Shown: positions 14,174 through 21,171 of the stretch, piece after piece
Numbering within the stretch: position 1 is the stretch's first letter
Layout of the letters: every line of letters begins with the position of its first letter
Source: a virus
Virus record (IMG/VR): IMGVR_UViG_3300042923_000220
Span: 1 to 22,071 of that record
Strand: one strand, 5' to 3'
DNA length: 22,071 nucleotides
Position numbers and translations under genes: made by a program
The notes under the pieces: model-generated
What the model was told of the DNA's origin: nothing
The model's input: only the letters and a program-made list of their open reading frames with translations
Database searches by the model: none

Positions 14174-15133
14174 ATGCAAACAGCAGTTCAATGGGATCCA
14201 CAGGTTCTAGAAAATGTATTTCGTGAATTATATTCTCGTGCTGCAAGCCCGAAGAAAGATTATATTTCTTTGATGTTCGGCGTGGAGACATCCACCAAAG
14301 CGGTTGAATCCGTTGATATGATCGGTGGAGAAGGTTTGATGGATGAATGGTCCCAAACCGGAAACTCCGTCAAGTATGAAGATGTTAACGAGCTATGGCA
14401 GAAGTATTTCCGTCATATTAAGTATTCGGATGGTCGTATCATCGAGCGTGACTTTGTAGATGATGTGCAGTTGACCAAGATCAAGGACCGCATTAAATCG
14501 TTGGTTGACTCTGTATACAAAACACAGCAGCTTCAGGCAGTGGAATGGTTCAATAACATGGACGCCACAACAGCAGCTACGAACTTCCGAGGGCGTACAT
14601 ACAACGCTGCTCTTCCAGACGGTAAAGCCTTTATTGCAACGGATCACCCGTATGCTCCTGGTTCCTCTGAAACACAATCCAATAAAGGCACATTGGAACT
14701 ATCCATTGATGCTTGGGATGAAACAAGCGTTAAAATGCAGCAATTAGTGGACGACAAAGGGAATCCATTGGTTGTTATTCCAGACACGCTTATCGTACAT
14801 CCGTACAACGCTCGCAAGGCGTTCCAAATTGCGGGTATGCCGGGTAAAGAAGCCGCAAAGTACGATCCGGATCAAGCCAACTACAATATCAACATTTACG
14901 AAGGCGATATTACCGTTGTGGTCAATCCGTTTATCAGCGCAACCAAGCGCCGTAACTGGGTAGCTGCAGAAGGCGAAAGAATGAAGCGTGCTCAGAAGTG
15001 GTTCTGGAGGCGTAAGGTCGAAAACGGCACCATGACCGACTTTGACACTGAGGTAGCGAAGTACAAAGCCATTGGTCGTTGGAGCTATGGAAATATCGAC
15101 TGGACCTGGGGCTTTGGAAACATCCCAACCTAA
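14174..15133 (+). CDS. Major capsid protein
   Basis: A 319-aa protein with an HK97-like plan: N-arm (QTAVQWDPQVLENVFRELYS), a long spine helix (TKIKDRIKSLVDSVYKTQQ), and A-domain strands (GNPLVVIPDTLIVHPYNA) followed by NIYEGDITVVVNPFIS and a closing strand near WFWRRKVENGTMTDFD. It is reminiscent of Mu gpT-like capsid proteins. Size, position after the scaffold and the strong ribosome binding site (AAGGGGGAAAT) all fit. It would form the shell on the scaffold core. Confidence 0.85.
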   Translation: MQTAVQWDPQVLENVFRELYSRAASPKKDYISLMFGVETSTKAVESVDMIGGEGLMDEWSQTGNSVKYEDVNELWQKYFRHIKYSDGRIIERDFVDDVQLTKIKDRIKSLVDSVYKTQQLQAVEWFNNMDATTAATNFRGRTYNAALPDGKAFIATDHPYAPGSSETQSNKGTLELSIDAWDETSVKMQQLVDDKGNPLVVIPDTLIVHPYNARKAFQIAGMPGKEAAKYDPDQANYNINIYEGDITVVVNPFISATKRRNWVAAEGERMKRAQKWFWRRKVENGTMTDFDTEVAKYKAIGRWSYGNIDWTWGFGNIPT

Positions 15134-15145
15134 GGAGGGTTAACG

Positions 15146-15490
15146 ATGCCAAACTATAGAAACCGACAAGGCGACGGTATTGTTGAGGCCGATATCTTCT
15201 CCAATGCCGAGGGTGTCAACATGCCAAGGGTTGTTGTTAGCACCACCGTTACCTTTGATCCTCCCTCGCTTACTACAGGAGCGTTTGCGGAGTCTAGCGA
15301 TATTCCGATAACTGGAGTCGAATTGGGGGATTCCATTGAACTGTATCCACCATACGACACGCAAGGGATCATTTACCAGGCTTCACCTGCCTCTGCTGGC
15401 AACATCACCATTTCTCTAACCAGTTGTGCAGCCGGTACCGTAGACCTCGCAAGTGGCACATGGGGCGTTGTTGTGAAACGGAGGGCGTAA
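15146..15490 (+). CDS. Small beta-sandwich virion protein
   Basis: A 114-aa protein starting MPNYRNRQGDGIVEADIFSN, followed by a beta domain with TTVTFDPPSLTTGAFAESS, GVELGDSIELYPP, and DLASGTWGVVVKRRA. This VxGxxxGD...VDLxSGTW pattern is a familiar small beta module of phage virion proteins, seen free or fused in decoration and fibre proteins. AAGGAGGGTTAACG precedes the ATG. It lies just after the capsid gene, so decoration or head-fibre is more likely than tail. Confidence 0.65.
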   Translation: MPNYRNRQGDGIVEADIFSNAEGVNMPRVVVSTTVTFDPPSLTTGAFAESSDIPITGVELGDSIELYPPYDTQGIIYQASPASAGNITISLTSCAAGTVDLASGTWGVVVKRRA

Positions 15491-15492
15491 CC

Positions 15493-15684
15493 ATGAATGA
15501 AGTTACATGGACGGTTACAGAGGCGAGCGGCAAAAGCGCAGTTGTAACCTCGCAACCCAAAATTCCGTTCCTGCATGAAATTGAAATCACCGATAAGATG
15601 CCAAAAGGTCAACTGGCCTTTGCGGAAAATTACAATATGATGCGGAAACGATTGATCGAACTAAATCAAATGGAATCGAGATGA
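15493..15684 (+). CDS. Small phage protein, 63 aa, unknown
   Basis: Starts MNEVTWTVTEASGKSAVVTS, beta-like, then PFLHEIEITDKMPKGQLAFA and a helical end. ACGGAGGGCGTAACC precedes the ATG. It follows the small beta virion protein by two bases and is likely co-translated. A terminator begins one base after its stop. No function recognised. Confidence 0.65.
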   Translation: MNEVTWTVTEASGKSAVVTSQPKIPFLHEIEITDKMPKGQLAFAENYNMMRKRLIELNQMESR

Positions 15685-15713
15685 GGGCGGCGCTTGCTGC
15701 CCTTTTTCTCTTT
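15685..15713 (+). terminator. Rho-independent terminator within the head operon
   Basis: GGGCGGC (15685-15691), loop GCTT, GCTGCCC (15696-15702), then TTTTTCTCTTT. A 7-bp GC-rich stem with one G-T pair and a T run. It ends the scaffold-capsid unit, probably giving lower expression of the downstream connectors. Confidence 0.85.
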
Positions 15714-15727
15714 AGTCAGGAGGAATT

Positions 15728-15883
15728 ATGTTTCCAAGAGATACCGACCAACAAAGAGAATGGATTTATAACGAGCAAGTGAAGACGAACGCCTTGTTGG
15801 AAAAGCTTATTGAGTTAAGCAAGCCTGTTGAAAAGGCTGTACCGCAAGAGAGAACAGCACAAAGGACGAGGAGGAAAGCATAA
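15728..15883 (+). CDS. Small helical phage protein, 51 aa, unknown
   Basis: ATG after AGGAGGAATT. Encodes MFPRDTDQQREWIYNEQVKT, then LLEKLIELSKPVEK and a basic tail RTAQRTRRKA. It is one long amphipathic helix. The stop shares bases with the next start (TAATG at 15881-15885). No function recognised; small helical proteins here may be head-completion or assembly factors. Confidence 0.65.
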   Translation: MFPRDTDQQREWIYNEQVKTNALLEKLIELSKPVEKAVPQERTAQRTRRKA

Positions 15884-16137
15884 TGATCACTAGTTCAAAG
15901 TCTCCACTACATGTAAATGCAGCAACCGGAGCAGCAGTAATAACACCGAGCGACTCCGCAGAAGTTGATTTTAATGGTATCTATGTTGGAGGTGCAGGAA
16001 ATCTTGCCGTCACGCTGCTAGATGGTTCTGAGGTAACTCTTACCGCTGTGATTGTAGGCACGATCTATCCGTTACGTGTTACTAAAGTGCTTGAAACCGG
16101 GACAACTGCAACTAATCTAATCGGCTTAAAGTGGTGA
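15883..16137 (+). CDS. Spike-base-like small structural protein
   Basis: An 84-aa beta protein: SPLHVNAATGAAVITPSDSA, GIYVGGAGNLAVTLLDGSEV, LTAVIVGTIYPLRVTKVLET, GTTATNLIGLKW. The phrase order AxxITPSD...IYVGGAGxxAVTL...GTxxPxRVxxVLxTGTTAT is that of the small spike-base proteins common in tailed phages (RCAP_rcc01079-like). It probably sits at a vertex or spike. It starts at ATG 15883 overlapping the upstream stop, so translation is coupled. Confidence 0.65.
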   Translation: MITSSKSPLHVNAATGAAVITPSDSAEVDFNGIYVGGAGNLAVTLLDGSEVTLTAVIVGTIYPLRVTKVLETGTTATNLIGLKW

Positions 16138-16141
16138 TGAT

Positions 16142-16717
16142 ATGTCCATTTTATTAGATTTGCGCTTCATTGTGGAACGCTTTACAGGCGGGACCGTCGA
16201 CAACGAATGGTTTATCAACGTATGCAATGATGCTCAGGCTGAATTTGCACTGAACATCAATATTCAAGATGCCGACCAAATATCGCTTACAACAAGCGAT
16301 CTGGAATACACTCTACCAACGGGGTTGAAAATCATTAACCGGCTTTGGTTACAGAGTAACTTCGATGCTGGAATTGACAAGGAATTTAAATGGCCGTACC
16401 GCACATACAAGGGGAAAATTATTTTCACTCAGCCTTGGGTGCAAACCGATACACTGAACATCGACTATTACCGTCATATGACTTACTTCACAAGTATGGA
16501 TGATGAGATCGACATAGAGGAACGATTTAACTCATTGTACACGTCCTATGGGCAGCGAGAGTATTATGACAGGCCAGAGGTTAGAGCGGCTATAGGGGAA
16601 TCTCAGGCACGCAAGGAATGGGAGAAACATAACGCTCGATACCTAAACATTCAGCAACAAGTGATTTCCTACTACAACATCCAAAACGAGCCTGTTTCCG
16701 TCAATGAAAGGTGGTAG
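16142..16717 (+). CDS. Head-tail connector / adaptor candidate 1
   Basis: A 191-aa protein: N-terminal helices (ILLDLRFIVERFTGGTVDNEW, with a WFINVCNDAQAEFAL helix), a beta part (DLEYTLPTGLKIINRLWLQS; IIFTQPWVQTDTLNIDYYRH), and a helical C-terminus (RAAIGESQARKEWEKHNARY). The helical start, beta middle and helical end, with LPxGL..IxxL, resemble head-completion/adaptor proteins of podoviruses. Its position after the capsid genes supports this. No exact family was identified. The ATG is preceded by GTGGTGAT. Confidence 0.5.
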   Translation: MSILLDLRFIVERFTGGTVDNEWFINVCNDAQAEFALNINIQDADQISLTTSDLEYTLPTGLKIINRLWLQSNFDAGIDKEFKWPYRTYKGKIIFTQPWVQTDTLNIDYYRHMTYFTSMDDEIDIEERFNSLYTSYGQREYYDRPEVRAAIGESQARKEWEKHNARYLNIQQQVISYYNIQNEPVSVNERW

Positions 16718-16719
16718 CC

Positions 16720-16896
16720 ATGAGAACGTACACCTTCACCTGTGCCAAACGCACCAATGGCGTACTAGAAGAGATCCCCGACCTTTACACGCCTCCAGTG
16801 ACGTGCAGCACGCCAACAGAGGCGATCCATCATGCGGATGTGAAAGCATTCTGCGAAACAAACAATTGTGTTGTATACAAAATCGTAGGGAGGTAA
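16720..16896 (+). CDS. Small cysteine-containing phage protein, 58 aa
   Basis: Starts MRTYTFTCAKRTNGVLEEIP and ends FCETNNCVVYKIVGR; four cysteines (C8, C32, C48, C53) could bind a metal but are not in a standard knuckle. AAAGGTGGT precedes the ATG at 16720; the ATG at 16711 overlaps the previous gene. It lies between the two connector candidates. Function unknown. Confidence 0.6.
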   Translation: MRTYTFTCAKRTNGVLEEIPDLYTPPVTCSTPTEAIHHADVKAFCETNNCVVYKIVGR

Positions 16897-16899
16897 GCC

Positions 16900-17568
16900 A
16901 TGCCAAACTTATACAACGCAGGTCAGCTGGCCTCCATCATCATCAAACTCGGAGAAAAGGACATCGATGACCTGGGAAGTGACGTAGACTCTCAGCAGAG
17001 TTACATTTTCTACTACATGAACCTCGCCATGATGGAACTTGCCAAGCTTGCGGATGTATCCGTGGAAAGTGATGCAATGGCTCTATCATCAGACGGTATA
17101 GTGACCTTCACACGTTCCGGCAGCGCTATAACGGATATGTTCGAGCCGAAGCGCATCATGTACACGCAAGGCTCAACAATTAAGACTTTACAGAAGCGCA
17201 CAGCAGATGAAGCTCCAATAGGCTGGTGGCGTGAATCACAGAACTCGGATATACACATTAGAGGCTTTGCAGCTACGTCCCAACCATTGCCGGCCACAAC
17301 ATACACATTGAAATACTTGAAATACCCGAAGCAAGTCACGATTGCAACGGACGAGGTTGAATTTTCGCCATCGGGTTACATGACGCTGATTCATCGTGTG
17401 TTATCGCTGATCAAGTATGCCAAGAACAGTTACCAAGGCATTGAGATAATGGATCAGAAAGCCAAGGCTGGCTACAATAATTTAGTTCAAGGCGCAATCT
17501 CAGCTAGAGGAACGGGTACAAGTGGGCAGCCCCTCGGAATAGCAGATGCCACGCAAGCAAAAGGTTAA
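16900..17568 (+). CDS. Head-tail connector / adaptor candidate 2
   Basis: A 222-aa protein: helical N-terminus (GQLASIIIKLGEKDIDDLGS, then SYIFYYMNLAMMELAKLADV), a beta core (GIVTFTRSGSAITDMFEPKR; AATSQPLPATTYTLKYLKYP), and helices (LIHRVLSLIKYAKNSYQGIE). The plan is like the preceding 191-aa protein, so the two may be successive rings between portal and hub (P22 gp4-like position). GGGAGGT lies six bases ahead of the ATG. Its Gly-rich end falls just before the endonuclease cassette. Confidence 0.5.
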   Translation: MPNLYNAGQLASIIIKLGEKDIDDLGSDVDSQQSYIFYYMNLAMMELAKLADVSVESDAMALSSDGIVTFTRSGSAITDMFEPKRIMYTQGSTIKTLQKRTADEAPIGWWRESQNSDIHIRGFAATSQPLPATTYTLKYLKYPKQVTIATDEVEFSPSGYMTLIHRVLSLIKYAKNSYQGIEIMDQKAKAGYNNLVQGAISARGTGTSGQPLGIADATQAKG

Positions 17569-17574
17569 CAAATA

Positions 17575-17583
17575 TGGTATAAT
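17575..17583 (+). promoter_or_regulatory. Extended -10 promoter of the endonuclease cassette
   Basis: TGGTATAAT, identical to the -10 of the 4838-4866 promoter. No convincing -35 hexamer at 16-18 bases. Extended -10 promoters can work without one. It begins seven bases after the connector stop and faces the HNH gene. Confidence 0.6.
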
Positions 17584-17670
17584 TAAGTGGTGGATAGACC
17601 GACGGGTTGAAAAGGAGCATCCTACTCCCTTCCACATTTTACATAGGATAACTACTAAGGAGGTAGTGAT
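17584..17670 (+). other. Structured 5' leader with ribosome binding site in a hairpin
   Basis: An 87-base leader. ACTAC (17651-17655) can pair with GTAGT (17663-17667), with TAAGGAG in the loop, so part of the ribosome binding site is in the stem. Further up, GGAG and CTCC around 17615-17630 could form another stem. It may dampen translation of the endonuclease. No known riboswitch or group I intron core was recognised. Confidence 0.4.
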
Positions 17671-18423
17671 ATGTTAAAAAGATGGAACTTGATTGAAGCT
17701 AGGCAAAGAATGGGATTGAAACAGAAAGATATTGGATGGATGCTTGGAATTAAAGAGGCTGCGGTATGTTCTATTGAGTCCGGGTTAAACAATCCAAAAC
17801 CTTTTTACCAAGATGTCCTAGAAGAAGTTTTCTCTATCCCTCGGGATACGCTGTTCGCATTAATACCACAACCTAAAGCGCAAATGAAGAACAAGTATGA
17901 AGTTCGAGGGGATATAACAGCAATTTTCTTGAAAACGAAAGATGGCAGTGTATTGGAAACGCTGATTGACACCAATGACTTAGAAATAGTGAAAAATGTT
18001 TCTGGATGTTGGTATGCGAGTCTCAATAAAGACAAAAAAACTTACTATGCTAAAATTACAACGAAGAATAACAAAGGGATCAAATCAACAATTAGTATGC
18101 ATCGATTAATAATGGGACCACAAAGTAATAATGTGATAGACCACATAAATCATAAGACACTTGATAACAGGCGCTCAAAGAATTTGAGGGAAGCAACAGC
18201 GTCTGAAAATGCACAGAATAGAAAAGGCCCCACAAAGGTATCATCAAGTGGTATCCGCGGTGTACGATGGTATGAAAAGTTACAGAAGTGGATGGTACAC
18301 GCTAAAATAAACGGTAAGAAAACAACGGTCGGATATTATGAGACTATTGAAGAAGCTGAACGTGTTGCAAAAGAAACAAGAGCCAAACATATGCCATACT
18401 CACAAGAAGCACTCGCTAACTAG
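17671..18423 (+). CDS. HTH-HNH-AP2 homing endonuclease-like protein
   Basis: A 250-aa protein with three parts. Residues 8-62 form an Xre-type helix-turn-helix (EARQRMGLKQKDIGWMLGIK, then SIESGLNNPKPFYQDVLEEV). Residues about 108-185 form an HNH nuclease, with MHRLI (H144), IDHINH (D157, H158, N160) and LDNRRSKNLR (N166), followed by NAQNR. Residues 191-240 form an AP2-like DNA-binding domain (SGIRGVRWYEKLQKWMVHA; TTVGYYETIEEAERVAKETR). HNH plus AP2 is the standard layout of free-standing phage homing endonucleases; an Xre-type domain at the front is less usual and could add site choice or self-repression. It has its own promoter, leader and terminator, and looks more AT-rich than its neighbours, so it is a mobile insertion between structural genes. 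Confidence 0.85.
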   Translation: MLKRWNLIEARQRMGLKQKDIGWMLGIKEAAVCSIESGLNNPKPFYQDVLEEVFSIPRDTLFALIPQPKAQMKNKYEVRGDITAIFLKTKDGSVLETLIDTNDLEIVKNVSGCWYASLNKDKKTYYAKITTKNNKGIKSTISMHRLIMGPQSNNVIDHINHKTLDNRRSKNLREATASENAQNRKGPTKVSSSGIRGVRWYEKLQKWMVHAKINGKKTTVGYYETIEEAERVAKETRAKHMPYSQEALAN

Positions 18424-18438
18424 CGGGTGCTTTTCTTT
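18409..18438 (+). terminator. Terminator of the endonuclease cassette
   Basis: GCACTCGCT (18409-18417), loop AACT, AGCGGGTGC (18422-18430), then TTTTCTTT. A 9-bp stem with one T-G pair. It overlaps the last codons and stop of the endonuclease gene, so the cassette is compact. It would also reduce read-through into the tail hub gene. Confidence 0.85.
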
Positions 18439-18443
18439 GGAAA

Positions 18444-18460
18444 GAAGGTGATGAAATATC
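18444..18460 (+). promoter_or_regulatory. Ribosome binding site without a matching start for the tail hub
   Basis: GAAGGTGAT (18444-18452) is one mismatch from the ideal ribosome binding site. The hub frame downstream of it has no ATG/GTG/TTG at the right distance: a non-standard ATC lies at 18458, five bases on, and the only nearby ATG (18451) is one base out of frame. See the hub gene and the finding. Confidence 0.6.
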
Positions 18461-18487
18461 TACCAAGACGAAGAACAACCCATAAGC

Positions 18488-20023
18488 ATGACCGTCACTC
18501 CTCTGCTTGGACTCAACACAGCAGCAGCGCCAACCACACTAAAGCCCGGACAGTGGCGGTATCTGCTCAACGCTTACCAAGCCAAGATCGGCTCAAGCGG
18601 TCAGCGTCCCGGTTCGGCACCTGTCACCACAACCGCACTCGGAGCCGCTATAGAACGTCTGACGCTGTTCCGTAACGGCAGCACGGATAAACTATTGGCA
18701 ACATCAGGAACCTCACTCTATAAGTACGCAACAGGCGCATTAACCGCACTCACTGGCACACTGGAAAGCGCAGCAATAACCGATGTGAATTTCACCGATG
18801 GGAGCAGCAACAGCCGTAAGATCATTGCAGACGGTGGGGACTTGAAGGAGTACAACGACAGCACCGAAACGGTAAGCGCCATTGTTCCTGCTGCTGATGA
18901 TGTTTCCCCAGCACCGCCCAATGTACTGGCAACGTTAAATGGCCGAGATCCCGTATATGTGTGGTCGTACAGTGGGCATATCTTCATAGCCTTTGCACAG
19001 TCCGATGAAGTGTGGTATTCCAAGCGATACACCTATGACTATTTCCCCTCCGTCCAATATGAGCGGTGGGTGAAGGAGAATGATTACGTCAATGGGCAAG
19101 GCATCGCCTTTGATAACTGCATGTTGATCCCAATGCGTAGAAGTTGGGGTGTGTTGGTCGGCTCGACATTCGATGATTTCATAGGCAATCAGTTTTTGAA
19201 CACGATTAACGGTGTTATTGCTCCTAGATCAATTCAGCGAATTACCTATCCCGGAGGCACGCAGACCATTGTGTACCTGTCGGATGATGGTGTGTACGAG
19301 ATTTACGACACGGGATACCAAGACACAGGCTCCAGAAGGTACTCCACACGCTCACTTATGACCGACAAGGTAGACTTTGACGCTATAGGCTTCACAGACG
19401 CCGAGAAAAAGGCTGCTGTGGGCTTTTTTGATGCCAAGTTGAACCTTTACCTTCTCAAGATCAATCGTGGCTCTGAGCGCCTTGTGTACGCCTACGATTG
19501 TAGGAATATGGAGTGGTATCCGTGGAACAACATAAAGGCCAATGCGTTTGAACGAGTGGATGACACTCTGTACTATGCCGGGGAAACGGGGCATTTGCAT
19601 GAGTTTGATGAGGAATTGGCGCAGGATTACAACGAATCGAACAAAACTACAGGAACGCCGATTGATTGGGATAATGTGACGGATGCCATTATGCTAGAGG
19701 ACTCTGGGTATTCCTCGGTGCTTGATTATCTAGTGGTGTTTGCCAAGCAGTTTGAAACACCTTCAACGATGGATATCACCATTCGTACGTTCAGTACAAC
19801 GGTTGAAATGAAAGAAGCCATGAAAAACCAAACGATGGTTTGGGGCGGGGCAGAGTGGGGTGTGGCTGCTTGGTACAATATCGACTTGTCAGACTTGGTA
19901 GGTAGACCGAAGCGAATTTCCTTCAAGAAGCGTTCGCCATTCTTTCAAATACGATTTAGAAATAACCGAGGTGAAAAGTGCGAATTGCATCAATTCAAAC
20001 TAATCGGTCGTGCTAATGGGTAA
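18488..20023 (+). CDS. Tail hub / DNA stabilisation protein, P22 gp10-like
   Basis: A 511-aa protein from the first ATG. It starts TVTPLLGLNTAAAPTTLKPG, then a repeating beta pattern typical of beta-propeller tail tube/hub proteins of short-tailed phages (LLATSGTSLYKYATGALTAL; YVWSYSGHIFIAFAQSDEVW; TIVYLSDDGVYEIYDTGYQD; NLYLLKINRGSERLVYAYDC) and a separate C-terminal beta domain. In P22 the counterpart closes the portal channel after packaging and carries the tailspikes. The ATG at 18488 has no ribosome binding site. The same frame upstream reads NIYQDEEQPIS from 18455, after a TGA at 18452, and a good ribosome binding site lies at 18444-18452, so the true N-terminus is probably about 11 residues longer and is disturbed here. 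It is followed by the tailspike after the methyltransferase cassette. Confidence 0.75.
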   Translation: MTVTPLLGLNTAAAPTTLKPGQWRYLLNAYQAKIGSSGQRPGSAPVTTTALGAAIERLTLFRNGSTDKLLATSGTSLYKYATGALTALTGTLESAAITDVNFTDGSSNSRKIIADGGDLKEYNDSTETVSAIVPAADDVSPAPPNVLATLNGRDPVYVWSYSGHIFIAFAQSDEVWYSKRYTYDYFPSVQYERWVKENDYVNGQGIAFDNCMLIPMRRSWGVLVGSTFDDFIGNQFLNTINGVIAPRSIQRITYPGGTQTIVYLSDDGVYEIYDTGYQDTGSRRYSTRSLMTDKVDFDAIGFTDAEKKAAVGFFDAKLNLYLLKINRGSERLVYAYDCRNMEWYPWNNIKANAFERVDDTLYYAGETGHLHEFDEELAQDYNESNKTTGTPIDWDNVTDAIMLEDSGYSSVLDYLVVFAKQFETPSTMDITIRTFSTTVEMKEAMKNQTMVWGGAEWGVAAWYNIDLSDLVGRPKRISFKKRSPFFQIRFRNNRGEKCELHQFKLIGRANG

Positions 20024-20027
20024 ATTA

Positions 20028-20036
20028 TGGTATAAT
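20028..20036 (+). promoter_or_regulatory. Extended -10 element 1 before the methyltransferase
   Basis: TGGTATAAT five bases after the hub stop, followed by CAAAGTGG, close to the sequence after the 17575 promoter (TAAGTGG). No clear -35. Confidence 0.55.
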
Positions 20037-20055
20037 CAAAGTGGTTTCCAAATCA

Positions 20056-20064
20056 TGGTATAAT
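20056..20064 (+). promoter_or_regulatory. Extended -10 element 2 before the methyltransferase
   Basis: A second TGGTATAAT 28 bases after the first. It is 26 bases before the methyltransferase start and 13 bases before its AGGAGG. No clear -35. One of the two may be the active site, or both form a tandem promoter. Confidence 0.55.
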
Positions 20065-20090
20065 ATACAAAACCATTAGGAGGTTAAACA

Positions 20091-21053
20091 GTGCGTAACA
20101 TACTGTTTAGGATGATCAACATTGCAGATATTGTAATGATTCCGGTCACGATTATTAGTTCGTTTATCCTTTTTTGCATCCGCAGAGCAGGCGTACATCG
20201 GATGCCCATGAGTAGAAAGGTATTTCATTGGGTCGGCATTTTTCCAATAAGAGAGCATTATTATGAACCATCCTTTAACTCTATCCATTACAATAAGGCG
20301 TTTGATAGAGAGAGAAGCTTGCCGGGAATTGATTTAAATATTACGGAACAACTGGAAATTCTAGATCGGTTTTCATATAATTCAGAACTAGAAAGATTAC
20401 CCCTAGAAAATACGAATGATCACAGGTACTATTATCGAAATGTTCCTTTTGGATCAGGGGATTCGGAATACCTATACAATATGGTTCGATTGTTTAAACC
20501 GAAGAGGATTATTGAAATCGGTTGCGGATTTTCTACTTTGATGACAATTGAAGCCATCAATGCCAACATGAAGGAAGATAGGAACTATCGGTGCGAACAC
20601 ATCTGTGTAGAACCTTATGAGCAACCTTGGTTAGAAAACACCTCTGCCCAAATTATCCGAAAAAAAATCGAGGATGTAGACAAGGAAGTTTTCAAAAATT
20701 TAGTGGAAAACGACATATTATTTATAGATTCATCGCACGTTATTCGTCCACAGGGTGATGTTCTATTCGAGTATTTAGAGGTTTTACCCATCCTTAATAA
20801 AGGTGTGATTTTACATGTTCACGACATTTTCACACCGTACGATTATCCCAAACAATGGGTCGTTGACGAGGTTAAATTTTGGAATGAACAATACTTACTG
20901 GAATCATTTTTGAGTATGAACAAAGAATATAGAATAATCGGCTCATTAAACCACCTCGCTCATAACTTCTATGAAGAACTAACAGCAAAATGCCCAGTTC
21001 ACAAAAAAGAGCCGTTTAGGGCCCTCGGTTCGTTTTGGATGGTTCGAAACTAG
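20091..21053 (+). CDS. Membrane-anchored class I SAM methyltransferase
   Basis: A 320-aa protein. GTG start after AGGAGGTTAAACA. Residues 12-30 are a hydrophobic membrane segment (ADIVMIPVTIISSFILFCI) flanked by RR. The methyltransferase core follows: motif I IIEIGCGFST (140-149), acidic ribose-binding end of strand 2 ICVEP (171-175, E174), motif IV ILFIDSSHV (209-217, D213), and HVHDIF (242-247), as in Methyltransf_24-type enzymes. The relatives known are often in surface glycan clusters and modify sugars or small molecules; the substrate here is not known. Its own promoters and terminator, its more AT-rich look and its place before the tailspike suggest a moron acting on the host surface from the membrane. 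Confidence 0.75.
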   Translation: MRNILFRMINIADIVMIPVTIISSFILFCIRRAGVHRMPMSRKVFHWVGIFPIREHYYEPSFNSIHYNKAFDRERSLPGIDLNITEQLEILDRFSYNSELERLPLENTNDHRYYYRNVPFGSGDSEYLYNMVRLFKPKRIIEIGCGFSTLMTIEAINANMKEDRNYRCEHICVEPYEQPWLENTSAQIIRKKIEDVDKEVFKNLVENDILFIDSSHVIRPQGDVLFEYLEVLPILNKGVILHVHDIFTPYDYPKQWVVDEVKFWNEQYLLESFLSMNKEYRIIGSLNHLAHNFYEELTAKCPVHKKEPFRALGSFWMVRN

Positions 21054-21124
21054 TTACAAGTAGACCAACCTTGAGGTGAGGCTTATAAGCATGGCGATTA
21101 GGTGAAATTAAATATCGGATAAAC

Positions 21125-21153
21125 AACCGTCCTAATAGGGCGGTTTTCTATTT
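21125..21153 (+). terminator. Terminator of the methyltransferase cassette
   Basis: AACCGTCC (21125-21132), loop TAATA, GGGCGGTT (21138-21145), then TTCTATTT. An 8-bp stem with one T-G pair. It lies between the methyltransferase and tailspike genes. The 70 bases before it (21054-21124) hold only a five-codon frame after a ribosome-binding-site-like GAGGTGAGG, probably a remnant. Confidence 0.8.
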
Positions 21154-21171
21154 GAAAAAAGGGGGATAAGT

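Noticed and set aside
17569-18487. A group I intron or IscB-type guide RNA around the HNH gene
   Set aside because: The flanking genes look complete at this junction apart from the hub start, no intron core pairing was recognised, and the protein lacks RuvC parts.
18427-18675. An 82-codon + frame with a start near the hub ribosome binding site
   Set aside because: Arg/Ser/His-rich composition of an out-of-frame reading of the hub gene. Only its first codons matter, for the displaced hub start.
21054-21124. A tiny gene MAIR after a GAGGTGAGG
   Set aside because: Only four codons before the stop; at most a remnant of an older gene start displaced by the methyltransferase cassette.
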